64,000 nt of DNA from Kineosporia babensis (GTDB lineage: Bacteria; Actinomycetota; Actinomycetes; Actinomycetales; Kineosporiaceae): assembly GCF_021129305.1 (NCBI RefSeq), contig NZ_JAJOMB010000011.1, positions 62,001-126,000 of the forward strand, given 5' to 3'. Under the pieces are notes generated by a model, which ran no database searches, had not been told where the DNA came from, and was given only the letters and a program-made list of their open reading frames with translations. Positions 23,552 to 32,444 of the stretch are shown here, one piece after another; within the stretch, counting starts at the first letter, position 1; each line of letters begins with the position of its first letter. The translations under genes and the position numbers were made by a program.

Positions 23552-25987
23552 TCAGTTGACTCGCACCTGCCCGGAAACCACTGAACCACCGAACTTCCCG
23601 ATCAGAGAGCCGTCCCCGTCGGCCGCCTGGCCGAGCAACCGCCAGTGGTAGGTACCCGGTTCCATCTTCCGGCCGGTCCGGTCGCGGCCGTCCCAGACGA
23701 TGTCCCGGATACTGCCGTCGGGAGCCGTGCCGGTCAGCGTCTTCACGGTTGCCCCGTTGCGGTCAGTGATCAGCAGACGGACGTCGGTCATCGGCTTGGA
23801 GACGTCGAACCGGGGCCGCCACTGCTGGGTTCCGGCGGTGAAGCGGGACGCGGCCAGCTTGCCGATCAAACGCGGACGGTACTGCTGGGCGAACGGAATC
23901 CGTTGCACCTCGGCCCCGTCCCGGCCGGGCAGCGCCCGGGTGAGCAGGTGGTCGTCCAGATCGAACCGGTACCAGGCTCCCAACAGGTCCACCCGCTGAG
24001 CATCCGGCGAGTTCAGGTCTATCAGGTGGCCGCCGTACTGTTCGGCGGCGTTCTCCACCCAGTTCGACCAGAACAGCACCCCCTCGCTCAGCTGCAGGTC
24101 GGTCACCTGGAATCCGCTGCCGAACGGATTGTCGATCAGGCGTTCGGTGTCGTTGCGGATGTTCCGGACGACGATCTTCTCGGCGTCGCAGTCCTCCCAG
24201 GCCACGAGCTCGCCCCAGATCGAGACCTGCGGCGGGCGCCAGCACGGGCCCTGATAGGTGGCGAGCAGTTGCGGATCCGGGTTCTCCACGTCGTCCAGCC
24301 AGACCCGGGTCTCGTAGGCTCCGGTGTCCTCGTCGTAACTCGGCCCGATGCTGTAGACGATGCTCGAGCCGAACAGTTCGGCCCGGCCGGTGGCGTAGTC
24401 GGACTTGCGCACCTCGTAGACCTTGTCGCCGTTCGGCTTGAACACCGCGGTGTCGAGCAGGGCGTACGGCCCGGAGACATCGGGGTACCAGGGCCCCCAC
24501 TCGGACTGGCCCTGGATCACGCCGGTGACCCGCCCCCGATCGGCGAGTTGCCAGCTGTGCTCGTCCTGCCCCCAGATCAGGGCCCGGCCGGCCGAGAAGG
24601 CGAAGAGCCGGTCGGAGTGGCTGACCTGGTACTCGATCAGCGAACTTCCGTTGACGCCGAGCCGCTTGCGGGGACCGGCGGTCAGCGTCTCCTGGCCGGA
24701 AATCGCGGTCTTCCAGACCGTATGACGATCGTCGGAACTGCTGGAACGGTCCAGCGTGTACAGGCTGGAACCGGCCAGGCCGACGTCCAGCACGGGATAC
24801 GTCGCACTGGCGACGGTTGCGGTGCGGACTGCGACGTCACCCGGGCTTACGCTGTACACACCAGCCGTTTTCGGTGCCCCACCGGTGGCGGTCAGGAAAC
24901 GATCGCCGACGGCGGCCAGGCCTTGGCTGTAGTCGGGAAGTTCGGTGGTGGTTGCGTTTTCGCCCTTCACCACGCGAAGTTCTACGTCCTTGGCCGGAGG
25001 CACCGGGAAGGCGTCTTCGTCGGTCGGACCGGCCACCAGGTAGCCCACACCCTGATCATTGGCGACCAGGTCGACACTTTCGGCGTCCGGGTCGGTCTCG
25101 GCATACGAACTCACCACCGGCTCCGCCACGAAGAGCGGCCGGCTGTGGATCTGCAGAGACTGACCGGCCGCCTGCGAGTCCCAGGCCAGCAGATCAGGGC
25201 CCAGAGCAACCGACTTGATGACGTCGGTCGTCTCTACCAGCGTCGAGAACGTTCCGCTGTAGGGGTCTCTCAGAAGCAGGCTGAATTGTCGGGTGCCTTC
25301 CGGCGCCGAGTCCGGGTAACCCGGCTTGGGTACCGGCGGATCGGCCCGCACGACCGCCACCGTGGACCCGTCGGCAGCCAGATCGACGATTCCCTCGGCG
25401 TTCTCCATCAACCGGTCGATCGCCATCTCGCCGTTCTTGCCGCCGGTGCCGGTTCCGGCCTTGTGCCGCAGCAGGTTGACCGGCTCGCCCCCGGCCAGAC
25501 CCGCCGCGGTGTACCAGTTGCCGGCGTTGAAGGCCGAAGGACGGGCGGCCGGGGCGTCGATGACGTCCTGGCCGCTGATCAGATTCATCCGGTGCAGGTA
25601 CCAGGCCTGGTTCACGAAGGGATAGGGCGACAAGGGGTCGGCCCAGGCCAGTTCGTCACCGTGAACCCCGACCAGCAGCCGCGGCTGCTCGAAGTAGTTC
25701 GTGGCCTTGATCAGTGGCCGGGCCGTCAGCTCACCACCCTCGGCGCCGGTGTAGACCAGGGAGTTGACCACGTCTGCGTGATCGGTCGGGTCGCTGCCCT
25801 GTTCCACCACCACCCCGGAGTCCGAGGCCCCGACCATCCGCAGCGACGCCTGCATCGGGCCGCCGCTCACCCGGATCGTCGGTGGTGAAGGGTTTTCGGC
25901 CGCCTGAGCAGGCGCCGCGAGCAGCGTCCCGCCCACTCCTACTCCCAAGGCCAGCAACCAGCCCAGCGCACGCCGTGCTCCAGCCAT
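23552..25987 (-). CDS. Large secreted protein with beta-propeller-like body and C-terminal FlgD/Ig-like domain
   Basis: An 811-residue protein. The signal peptide (MAGARRALGWLLALGVGVGG, then APAQAAE) is clear. Residues about 35-700 contain many repeated strand-turn units (SLVYTGAEGG, SSVYS-type and WDSQAAGQSL) suggesting a beta-propeller. No catalytic motif is recognised. Residues about 715-811 are a FlgD-type Ig domain (WRPRFDVSKPMTDVRLLI, IVWDGRDRTGR, YHWRLLGQAADG). This tail is homologous to the partial gene at 1-351. Likely exported and possibly a surface or matrix protein. GTGGGGG lies directly upstream of the ATG. Its upstream region contains 15-bp tandem repeats. Confidence 0.8.
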   Translation of the reverse strand: MAGARRALGWLLALGVGVGGTLLAAPAQAAENPSPPTIRVSGGPMQASLRMVGASDSGVVVEQGSDPTDHADVVNSLVYTGAEGGELTARPLIKATNYFEQPRLLVGVHGDELAWADPLSPYPFVNQAWYLHRMNLISGQDVIDAPAARPSAFNAGNWYTAAGLAGGEPVNLLRHKAGTGTGGKNGEMAIDRLMENAEGIVDLAADGSTVAVVRADPPVPKPGYPDSAPEGTRQFSLLLRDPYSGTFSTLVETTDVIKSVALGPDLLAWDSQAAGQSLQIHSRPLFVAEPVVSSYAETDPDAESVDLVANDQGVGYLVAGPTDEDAFPVPPAKDVELRVVKGENATTTELPDYSQGLAAVGDRFLTATGGAPKTAGVYSVSPGDVAVRTATVASATYPVLDVGLAGSSLYTLDRSSSSDDRHTVWKTAISGQETLTAGPRKRLGVNGSSLIEYQVSHSDRLFAFSAGRALIWGQDEHSWQLADRGRVTGVIQGQSEWGPWYPDVSGPYALLDTAVFKPNGDKVYEVRKSDYATGRAELFGSSIVYSIGPSYDEDTGAYETRVWLDDVENPDPQLLATYQGPCWRPPQVSIWGELVAWEDCDAEKIVVRNIRNDTERLIDNPFGSGFQVTDLQLSEGVLFWSNWVENAAEQYGGHLIDLNSPDAQRVDLLGAWYRFDLDDHLLTRALPGRDGAEVQRIPFAQQYRPRLIGKLAASRFTAGTQQWRPRFDVSKPMTDVRLLITDRNGATVKTLTGTAPDGSIRDIVWDGRDRTGRKMEPGTYHWRLLGQAADGDGSLIGKFGGSVVSGQVRVN

Positions 25988-26274
25988 GATGCCCCCACCG
26001 GTCAGGGCGGTAGATCACCGGAGGGCGCGAGCCGCCGCCGCAACCGGATGCTCGGGCAAGGCCCGAGAACGGGCGCGGCAGCAGGGACGGCGCAGTCCGG
26101 GCCGACCGCAGAGAAGGCCCGGCCGGAACGTTTCGCGCCGGTGCCGTATCGATGGTCGCGCCCGGGAACCAGAACGCGCGTCGGCCGAATGTGCGTCGGC
26201 TGAACGTGCGTCAGCCGTCTGCGCGGCCGGTCACCCAGCGACGTATCCGGTTCCCTGAGCAGGAAGGCCTCGAC
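25988..26274. other. Upstream region of the large secreted protein
   Basis: About 290 bp between this gene's start and the end of the response regulator gene on the same strand. It holds three 15-bp tandem repeats (26176-26220). No open frame with support was seen. Confidence 0.4.
26176..26220. repeat. Three tandem 15-bp repeats
   Basis: GCGCGTCGGCCGAAT, GTGCGTCGGCTGAAC and GTGCGTCAGCCGTCT lie head to tail. They are 189-233 bp upstream of the secreted protein's start. Confidence 0.6.
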
Positions 26275-26955
26275 TCAGCCGAGCTCGTGCGAGCCGGGCA
26301 CCACCACGCCGGCCTCGTACGCCAGCACCACCGCCTGCACCCGGTCACGCAGGCCCAGCTTGGCCAGGATGTGCCCCACGTGCACCTTGACCGTGCCCTC
26401 GGAAAGGTAGAGCTGTGCAGCGATCTCCTGGTTCGAGCGACCCGCAGCCAGCAGCAGGAACACCTCTCGCTCGCGATCGGTCAGCGCGGCCAGCACCTCC
26501 TCGCGCCGCTGCGCGCCCTGGGCCCCGGGCATCACCGAGCCGAACCGTTCCAGCAGACGCCGGGTCACCGAAGGCGCCAGCACCGCATCCCCGGTGGCCA
26601 CCGTGCTGATCGCGGTCAGCAGCACATCGGGCGGAGCATCCTTCAGCAGGAAGCCGCTGGCCCCGGCCCGCAGTCCGGCGAACACGTACTCGTCCAGGTC
26701 GAACGTGGTCAGGATCAGCACCTTGGTCTCCGGCCGCTCGGCCAGGATCTTCTCGGTGGCGGTGATCCCGTCCATCTTCTGCATCCGGACATCCATCAGC
26801 ACCACGTCGGGCTTCAGGGCCGCCGACATCGGTACCGCCGACGAGCCGTCCTCCGCCTCCCCGACGATCTCGATGCCCGGCTCGGGCTCGAGCACCATCC
26901 GCAGGCCGAGCCGCAGGAACGGCTGGTCGTCGACCAGCATCACGCCGATAGTCAC
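26275..26955 (-). CDS. Response regulator, NarL/LuxR type
   Basis: A 226-residue response regulator. The receiver has VMLVDDQPF, the phosphorylation site Asp55 ([13 protein letters not shown]), a conserved Thr (LILTTFD) and FLLKDAPP. The C-terminal LuxR-type HTH reads [29 protein letters not shown], then [16 protein letters not shown]. The GTG at 26955 overlaps the kinase stop by 4 bp (GTGA), so both are translated together. A longer frame to 28131 is a shadow over the kinase gene. Together with the kinase it makes a complete two-component system. No target site is obvious nearby. Confidence 0.93.
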   Translation of the reverse strand: MTIGVMLVDDQPFLRLGLRMVLEPEPGIEIVGEAEDGSSAVPMSAALKPDVVLMDVRMQKMDGITATEKILAERPETKVLILTTFDLDEYVFAGLRAGASGFLLKDAPPDVLLTAISTVATGDAVLAPSVTRRLLERFGSVMPGAQGAQRREEVLAALTDREREVFLLLAAGRSNQEIAAQLYLSEGTVKVHVGHILAKLGLRDRVQAVVLAYEAGVVVPGSHELG

Positions 26956-28160
26956 GGTGCCACCTTGCTGTTGAGCGGGAATCCCGCGCTGACCTTCCAG
27001 CCGCCGGCCCGGCTCGGCCCGGCCTCGACCGTTCCGCCGAACGACTGCACCCGCTGCCGCATGCCCATGATCCCCCGCCCGAGACCGTCCGCCGCCGGTG
27101 CCCCCGAGGCGCGTCCGTCGTCCTCGATCGAGATGTTGATGGCGTCGGACCGGTACTGCAGCCGCACAACGGTTCTGGTCGCGTCCTGGGCGTGCTTCAT
27201 CGAATTGGTCAGGGCCTCCTGCACCAGCCGGTACACCGTCAGTTGCAGCCCACTGGAGGCCAGTTCGCCCGGCGGCTCGCCCTCCACCTCCAGCGTGACC
27301 GGCAGGCCGGTGGCCCGGACCTGGCTGACCAGACCGTCCAGCGAGCGCAGGTCCGGGGCCGGGTGCAGTCCGGCGGTCGCATCGCCCTCCCTCGGCATCG
27401 TGCCCAGCAACCGGCGGGTCTCCTCCAGCGCGGACCGGGCCATGGTGACCGTGGTGGTCACCGCCTGTCGGGAACGGTCGCTGGTGATCTCGCCGCTGCG
27501 GGCCAGACCCTCGCTCAGCGCCACCACCACGGTGAGGTGGTGGGCGATCAGGTCGTGCATCTCGCGGGCGATCCGGGCGCGCTCGTCGGCCGCGGCCAGG
27601 GCGTCGCGCTGCTCCCGCTCGATCACCAGGTGCCGATTGCGTTCCTGCAGGTCGGCCTGGTTCTGGTCGCGGGCCCGGCGGTACAGGCCGAGGGTGAAGG
27701 CCAGCACCTGCGGGGTGGACAGGCCGACGAAGATCAGGATCTTCTGGGCCACCGAGTTGAGAGCCGAAAGCGGTCCGGCGGCGGCCACGAACGGCCAGAA
27801 CATCGACAGCGCCAGCCCGAACACCGCCGCCCGGCGCGGACCCAGGACGGTGAGGGTGTGCAGGGCCAGGCTCACGGCGCCCAGTTGCAGCATCGCGTTG
27901 CCGGTGCCGAAGGTGGCCACGCAGATCATGATCACCAGCAGGTTCACCGGCACCGGCCAGATCCGGCGGAACAGCAGCAGTGGGCCCACCAGGACCACGA
28001 CAGCGGTCGAGACGGTGCTGATGTTGTCGATCGCCAGCACCGCGATCAGCAGGCCGAGGGCAGCGTCCAGGACCCAGGACCGGCGCGGCCGTCCGCGCAG
28101 CGGGGTGGCCGGACGCCACAACTGCGCCCACCAGTTCGACATCAGGCTCAGCCTTTCCAT
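26952..28160 (-). CDS. Sensor histidine kinase, NarL family
   Basis: A 402-residue kinase. Several membrane helices span residues 20-160 ([59 protein letters not shown]), followed by a coiled region and the HisKA_3 box [21 protein letters not shown] with the phosphorylated His. The ATPase domain has [13 protein letters not shown] and IEDDGRASG, then [12 protein letters not shown]. No extracytoplasmic domain is obvious, so the signal is probably sensed in or at the membrane. The ATG at 28160 is preferred (AAAAGG a few bases upstream); an ATG at 28142 is also possible. The small PLDc_N-type gene ends 11 bp upstream, suggesting a three-gene operon. Confidence 0.92.
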   Translation of the reverse strand: MERLSLMSNWWAQLWRPATPLRGRPRRSWVLDAALGLLIAVLAIDNISTVSTAVVVLVGPLLLFRRIWPVPVNLLVIMICVATFGTGNAMLQLGAVSLALHTLTVLGPRRAAVFGLALSMFWPFVAAAGPLSALNSVAQKILIFVGLSTPQVLAFTLGLYRRARDQNQADLQERNRHLVIEREQRDALAAADERARIAREMHDLIAHHLTVVVALSEGLARSGEITSDRSRQAVTTTVTMARSALEETRRLLGTMPREGDATAGLHPAPDLRSLDGLVSQVRATGLPVTLEVEGEPPGELASSGLQLTVYRLVQEALTNSMKHAQDATRTVVRLQYRSDAINISIEDDGRASGAPAADGLGRGIMGMRQRVQSFGGTVEAGPSRAGGWKVSAGFPLNSKVAP

Positions 28161-28171
28161 CTCAGGCCTTT

Positions 28172-28441
28172 TCAGTAGGCCGGGCCGGGACGGCGCCGGC
28201 GGGAGTCCGGCCGGCCGATCAGGTACCAGGCGAACCAGGCCACCACCGGCATCCAGAAGATGAACAGCACCCACAGCACCTTCATCCCGGCCGACAGGTC
28301 CGAGCCCAGCACAGAGACCAGGACCACGACGAACAAGGCGACCAGAGCCAGGAGGAACAGCACGATGCCGCCCGCGAACAGCCAGTGCAGAGGCTGGGAC
28401 GTCGAATCCACCTGGGCCGCAACCGCATGAAGAGAAGTCAT
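28172..28441 (-). CDS. Small membrane protein with PLDc N-terminal domain
   Basis: An 89-residue protein with two hydrophobic helices (LFAGGIVLFLLALVALFVVVLVSVLG and MKVLWVLFIFWMPVVAWFAWYLIG) and a basic tail RPDSRRRRP. This is the PLDc_N (phospholipase D nuclease N-terminal) pattern, in which a short two-helix hairpin ends in F-W-x-I-G. It lacks any nuclease domain. It lies just upstream of, and on the same strand as, the sensor kinase, with 11 bp between stop and start. A regulatory or sensing role at the membrane is possible (inference). The same module is often a stand-alone protein in actinobacteria. Confidence 0.8.
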   Translation of the reverse strand: MTSLHAVAAQVDSTSQPLHWLFAGGIVLFLLALVALFVVVLVSVLGSDLSAGMKVLWVLFIFWMPVVAWFAWYLIGRPDSRRRRPGPAY

Positions 28442-28499
28442 GCCAAGAATGCTGCGGCTCGGTGGCCCGCGGAACCATAACTCACCCGGCCAGCATCAG

Positions 28500-29306
28500 C
28501 TATGCCGGAAGTCGTACCCCGAGCACCTCCGCGTAGGCCGCGACATCGGCCGGGGCGTCCGAAAGCACCCGGAAGACCACTGCCCGCGCCATCGCCGCCC
28601 GCGCCGGGCCGTACCGCCACTCGTCCAGCACCTCGCGCGCCGCCCCGTGCCAGAGCACGCTGTCCAGCACACACACCGCATCGGCCCACAGCACCGGCCG
28701 CCAGGCCGGGGCGAAGTCGATCACCACCGGCGCACCGTTCGCGTCGAGCAGGACGTTGCCGGCCAGGTCGGCGTGCACCAGCTGGTCCCGGCCGATCGAC
28801 GGTTCCTCGTCGGCCGCCGCCAGCGCCCGCTTCACCAGTTCCACCACCGCCGGATCGGCGTCGGGGACCGGCAGCTCACCGAAGGCGACCCGTTCGGCCA
28901 ACGCCCAGCGGTCGTTGCGTTCCGGCAGCCGCACCGGGCGCTCCAGCAGCGACGTGGCCAGCTGGGCGTGCAGCACGTGCCCGGCGGCGATCGAGACGGC
29001 CAGGTTCTGGCAGGCCACCGTGCCGGGCTCGTACCGGCTGGCCGCCCAGCCGTCGACCACCCAGCTCCCGTCCCGGGCCGGCACCGGAACCGCGATCCGC
29101 AGATCCCGGGGGTGCCGGGCCGGGTCCACGTCGAGCCGGACCGCGAGCCGGGCCAGGAGGGGACTCAGCCAGTCCTGGATCAGGGCATCGCGCTCGGGGC
29201 TGAGCACCAGGTCACCAGCGCGAACGCTGTGCCCTTGGCCGCCGGGCAGCGGCTCGGTGTCTTCGGGGACGGCGAACAGGTCCAGTACGTGAGGGGAAGG
29301 ACGCAC
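28500..29306 (-). CDS. Aminoglycoside-phosphotransferase-like protein (TIGR02569-like)
   Basis: A 268-residue protein with a kinase-like fold. The Brenner-type catalytic motif is LVHADLAGNVLLDANGAPVVIDFAPAWRP (catalytic Asp in HAD, Asn, and metal Asp in IDF). It matches an actinobacterial family of unknown substrate that ends with the IDFxPxWRP and W-DAVCVLDSVLWHG patterns. It is probably cytoplasmic. Its start is GTG 29306, with TAGGCT (minus strand, 29313-29318) 6 nt upstream and no Shine-Dalgarno, so it is likely leaderless. It is not assigned antibiotic-resistance function. Confidence 0.75.
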   Translation of the reverse strand: MRPSPHVLDLFAVPEDTEPLPGGQGHSVRAGDLVLSPERDALIQDWLSPLLARLAVRLDVDPARHPRDLRIAVPVPARDGSWVVDGWAASRYEPGTVACQNLAVSIAAGHVLHAQLATSLLERPVRLPERNDRWALAERVAFGELPVPDADPAVVELVKRALAAADEEPSIGRDQLVHADLAGNVLLDANGAPVVIDFAPAWRPVLWADAVCVLDSVLWHGAAREVLDEWRYGPARAAMARAVVFRVLSDAPADVAAYAEVLGVRLPA

Positions 29307-29576
29307 CCGGCCAGCCTAACCAGACGAATCAACGGGGCCGGGGTGAGCGTGGCCTCGTTCCGACCCAGGGGTTCGGTACGGCTCAACCGTCTACCGCACG
29401 CCCTTGGCCACCACGGTGGCGCCGACGGCGAACCGTGATGGAAGGACGTCCCTGGCCGCACCGCGGGTAACGCAACGATGAGCGTGGGGACGTCCGTCGG
29501 TTCTGTACATCCGGGACACGTGGCACCAAATGTCCCGGGTGTACACAATCATCGATTGCTTTCCGGTCGGCGGTAC
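29307..29576. other. Intergenic region with long imperfect hairpin
   Basis: About 270 bp between two minus-strand genes. It contains the inverted repeat at 29504-29545 and the -10 of the downstream gene at its left edge. No other element was recognised. Confidence 0.4.
29504..29545 (-). terminator. Large hairpin, likely terminator of the 29577-29957 gene
   Basis: TGTACATCCGGGACA (29504-29518) pairs with TGTCCCGGGTGTACA (29531-29545) over 14 of 15 positions, with a 12-nt loop. It begins 31 nt after the stop of the minus-strand gene. There is no U tract. Confidence 0.5.
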
Positions 29577-29957
29577 CTACATCGAAGCGGCTGCGCTCAG
29601 TGCGCCGGCCACACCGGCGCTGGTCAGGGCGGCGCGGCGGTAGTCGGGGGCAGTTGCGGCGAGGGCGAGCATGCTGGCGGCATGCAGGCCGTCGACCCAG
29701 GCAGCCCAGCGGGCGGCCCGGAACCGGCTGGGGGCCGAGGCTACGACCGCGGCCTGGGCCAGGTGGCGGGCGCCGAGAATTCGGGCGGCGGTGGTGACGC
29801 CCGGCAGGTCGGGATCGGTGCCGGTGAGGGCCAGGATGCGACGAGGTTGCAGCACCAGGGCGGCGCCGAAGGCTGCACCCAGGGCCGTGCTCACCGCCGG
29901 ACGAGAAGCATCGAGTCCTCCGGCGGATTCAGGCGCGCTGGTGCCGGCCGGGGTCAT
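29577..29957 (-). CDS. Small membrane protein of unknown function
   Basis: A 126-residue protein. The first 20 residues are polar, followed by Ala/Leu-rich hydrophobic segments (VSTALGAAFGAALVLQPRRILALTG, AARILGARHLAQAAVVAS, AAWVDGLHAASMLALAATAP, AALTSAGVAGALSAAAS). The motif ILGARHLAQA and AWVDGLHAASM recur in actinobacterial DUF-type integral membrane proteins, but I do not recognise a named family with certainty. GAAGG lies 6 nt before the ATG at 29957. It is divergent from no gene; the next upstream gene on this strand is rnz, 72 bp before. Confidence 0.6.
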   Translation of the reverse strand: MTPAGTSAPESAGGLDASRPAVSTALGAAFGAALVLQPRRILALTGTDPDLPGVTTAARILGARHLAQAAVVASAPSRFRAARWAAWVDGLHAASMLALAATAPDYRRAALTSAGVAGALSAAASM

Positions 29958-30028
29958 GCGGTGCCTTCACGGGTCGAACTGCTGATCATGGCGCCGAGTT
30001 TGCCAGGTGTTCATGGCCTCCGAAGACG

Positions 30029-30937
30029 TCAGATGAGGCGCGAAGGCACGGCCACGGTCTGCAGATCGCGGACCACCACCACGTCCGGATGGATGTCCCC
30101 GGCTTCCTTGGCGTGCTCGTCCAGATCTTCGTACCGCGAGGAGAAATGGGTCAGCACCAGCCGCCGCACCCCGGCCTGAACCGCCAGGGCGGCCGCCTGC
30201 CCGGCGGTCAGGTGCCCGTTCTCCTCGGCCAGTCCGGCCTCGGACTCGAGGTACGTGGCCTCGGCGACCAGCAGATCGCAGCCCTCGGCCAGGGCCAGCG
30301 CCCCCTCGCACACCGCAGTATCCATGATCACGGCAATCCGCTGGCCCCGCCGCGGCACGCTCACATCGGCCAGCCGCACGCCCCGAATCACTTCGCCGCG
30401 CTGGATCCTTCCGATGTCCGGACCCGAGATGCCGCGCTCGGCGGCCAGTTCCGGAACCACCCGGCGTCCGTCGTCCTCCACGAAGCGATACCCGACCGTC
30501 GGCACCCCATGCCGCAGGGGCGCCGTCCAAACGCTCCAGGTGTCCAGCCGCATCACTTCCACCAGACCGGCAGAGGACGCGGGGACCCAGCTATGCAGCG
30601 GATTCTCACCACGAGTGGCGAACGAGGTGAGCAGATCGAGCCGTTCCAGCGCAGCCTGCGGGGCGATCACCGGTAACGGGTTCAGCGCACCGTCAACCCG
30701 CCGCCGATTCAGAAATCCGGGTACCCCGTAGGTGTGATCACCGTGCTCGTGCGTCAGGCACAGGGCCGCGATCCGGCTGCTGGCCACGCCGGCCTTGAGC
30801 ATCTGGCGCTGCGTTCCCTCCCCGCAGTCGACGAGAATGCTTGTGGCGCCGAGGCGCACCAGCGTGGCTACATGATTACGTTCTCGCGTAGGCACCTGGC
30901 ACGACGTACCCAGCGCAACGATCTCCAGGCGACCCAT
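30029..30937 (-). CDS. rnz: Ribonuclease Z
   Basis: A 302-residue metallo-beta-lactamase-fold nuclease that processes tRNA 3' ends. The metal motif is CLTHEHGDHTYG (61-68). Other hallmarks are the GTSCQVPT N-terminus, IMDTAVCEG (metal-bridging Asp) and LTHFSSRYED (His of the HFSxRY motif). Length and motifs are those of the short (bacterial) RNase Z class. It would cleave pre-tRNAs downstream of the discriminator, using zinc. GATAAT (minus strand, 30944-30949) lies 6 nt upstream of the ATG and no Shine-Dalgarno is seen, so a leaderless transcript is likely. Confidence 0.92.
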   Translation of the reverse strand: MGRLEIVALGTSCQVPTRERNHVATLVRLGATSILVDCGEGTQRQMLKAGVASSRIAALCLTHEHGDHTYGVPGFLNRRRVDGALNPLPVIAPQAALERLDLLTSFATRGENPLHSWVPASSAGLVEVMRLDTWSVWTAPLRHGVPTVGYRFVEDDGRRVVPELAAERGISGPDIGRIQRGEVIRGVRLADVSVPRRGQRIAVIMDTAVCEGALALAEGCDLLVAEATYLESEAGLAEENGHLTAGQAAALAVQAGVRRLVLTHFSSRYEDLDEHAKEAGDIHPDVVVVRDLQTVAVPSRLI

Positions 30938-31010
30938 GGGCGAATTATCCTGCTCACCCCGGCCGCCTCGCTAGGGAGACCGGGCTGGAACACCTAAAAG
31001 CGCGGCCGGT

Positions 31011-31709
31011 TCAGGGGGTATCCGGCAACCGCTCCACGATGTCCTTGGCCAGATCGCGGAGCTTGACGTTGCGGCCCATCGAGGCCACCCGCAGGATCTC
31101 GAACGCCTGCTCGGCGCTGCACCGGTTCTGCGCCATGATCGCGCCCTTGGCCTGCTCGATCACCGCCCGGCTGCGCATCGCGGCCTGCATGTCCTCGGCC
31201 AGCCGGGCGCTGTCCTGGTACGACACCGCGTTACCGATGGCCACCGCGATGTGGGAAGCCACTTCCCGGGCCACTGCCAGCGTCTCCTCACCCAACGCCT
31301 CAGGCTTGCGGGAGTACAGGTTCAGCGCTCCCAGCAGTTCGGTCTGCACCGGCAACGGGAGGGACACTGCGCTCAGCACCCCCTCTTGCGCGACGGCAGC
31401 CGCGTAGTCCGGCCAGCGCGCCTCGTCCCGCATGTCCGGGATGGCCAGCTCGACCCCGGAGACACCGGCGTCGACGCACGGGCCGTAGCCGCGTTCGTAC
31501 TGCAGCTCGTCGGCGGCCAGGGCCAGGTCTCCGCTGTGGCCGGCGGTGAACGGCCGGTTGTTCCGGATCAAGGTGATCGAGACCTCGTCGGCACCGTCCA
31601 CCCCGCTCTGGGCGATCCGGACATACTGGGCCAGCAACTGCTCCAGGGAGGCGTCGGCAAACCGGATGTTCAGCAACTCGGCCAGAACCGCGGCGGGAAG
31701 CTTAGACAT
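31011..31709 (-). CDS. GAF and ANTAR domain RNA-binding regulator
   Basis: A 232-residue protein. Residues about 20-160 form a GAF domain (VSITLIRNNRPFTAGHSG, GYGPCVDAGVSG, LSAVSLPLPV-TELLGALNLY). The last 60 residues are an ANTAR domain (MQAAMRSRAVIEQAKGAIMAQNRCSAEQAFEILRVAS), which binds RNA hairpins and prevents termination. This type is common in actinobacteria as a stress or metabolism antiterminator. The start is ATG 31709: TAGCGT (minus strand, 31717-31722) lies exactly 7 nt upstream. The in-frame GTG at 31718 overlaps that hexamer and is unlikely. The gene is divergent from the methyltransferase, 45 bp away. Confidence 0.9.
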   Translation of the reverse strand: MSKLPAAVLAELLNIRFADASLEQLLAQYVRIAQSGVDGADEVSITLIRNNRPFTAGHSGDLALAADELQYERGYGPCVDAGVSGVELAIPDMRDEARWPDYAAAVAQEGVLSAVSLPLPVQTELLGALNLYSRKPEALGEETLAVAREVASHIAVAIGNAVSYQDSARLAEDMQAAMRSRAVIEQAKGAIMAQNRCSAEQAFEILRVASMGRNVKLRDLAKDIVERLPDTP

Positions 31710-31722
31710 AATCGCCACGCTA
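31707..31722 (-). promoter_or_regulatory. Putative leaderless promoter of the ANTAR gene
   Basis: On the minus strand TAGCGT is followed by 7 nt and the ATG. This excludes the GTG upstream as start. Confidence 0.5.
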
Positions 31723-31754
31723 CCCAGGACCCGGCGCTACGGAGACTCGAGACG

Positions 31755-32444
31755 GTGACCAAGCCCGAGGAACCTGACTTCCTGACCGCGACCCGCCGCA
31801 CCTACCAGAAGGTCGCGCAGGCCTACACCCGCGCGAGCAGCGAAGGCCTGCAGGTCCGGCCCTACGACCGGGCCATGCTGCCGCTGTTCGCCGAACTGGT
31901 CCGGGAGGCCGGCGGCACCAGGGTGGCGGACGTCGGCTGCGGGTCAGGCTTCGTGACCCAGTTCCTGCACGAGCTGGGCCTGGACGTGTTCGGCCTGGAC
32001 CTGTCACCGGCCATGCTCGAGCAGGCCCGCCGGTCCTATCCGCACCTGGAGTTCCGCGAGGCCACGATTCTGGACCTGCCGGTGACCGACCTCAGCCTGC
32101 ACGGCATCACCGCGCTGTTCTCGTTCAACACCGTTCCGATCGAGCACCTTTCGCAGGCGTTCCAGGGTTTTCACCGGGCGCTGCAGCCCGGCGGCGTGGT
32201 GCTGCTGGCGTTCAGCGTGCGGGAAGAGCCGCTGGAGCTGCGGACCTGGCTGGATCACGACGTCACCCTGCCCCTGCAACGACTGGTACCCGACGAGGTG
32301 TCGCAGGCGCTGGGCGAGGCCGGTCTGCCGGTTCAGGCACAACTGCTGCACCAGCCCCGCCCACCCCACGAGACCCGTCCCTACGTGCATCTTCTGGCCC
32401 AGAAAGCAACCAGCGCCGGCCCTTCTCAGTCCTTCACGCCCTGA
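31755..32444 (+). CDS. Class I SAM-dependent methyltransferase
   Basis: A 229-residue protein with the Rossmann-like motif I VADVGCGSGFVTQF, motif II GLDLSPAMLEQAR, and later FHRALQPGGVVLLAFSV (motif IV-type). It belongs to the Methyltransf_25/11 group, which methylates small molecules; substrate unknown. GTG 31755 lies 7 nt after GAGACT (31742-31747), a possible leaderless start. It is divergent from the ANTAR regulator and overlaps the end of the convergent lysyl-oxidase-like gene by 19 bp. A relation to either neighbour is not evident. Confidence 0.85.
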   Translation: MTKPEEPDFLTATRRTYQKVAQAYTRASSEGLQVRPYDRAMLPLFAELVREAGGTRVADVGCGSGFVTQFLHELGLDVFGLDLSPAMLEQARRSYPHLEFREATILDLPVTDLSLHGITALFSFNTVPIEHLSQAFQGFHRALQPGGVVLLAFSVREEPLELRTWLDHDVTLPLQRLVPDEVSQALGEAGLPVQAQLLHQPRPPHETRPYVHLLAQKATSAGPSQSFTP

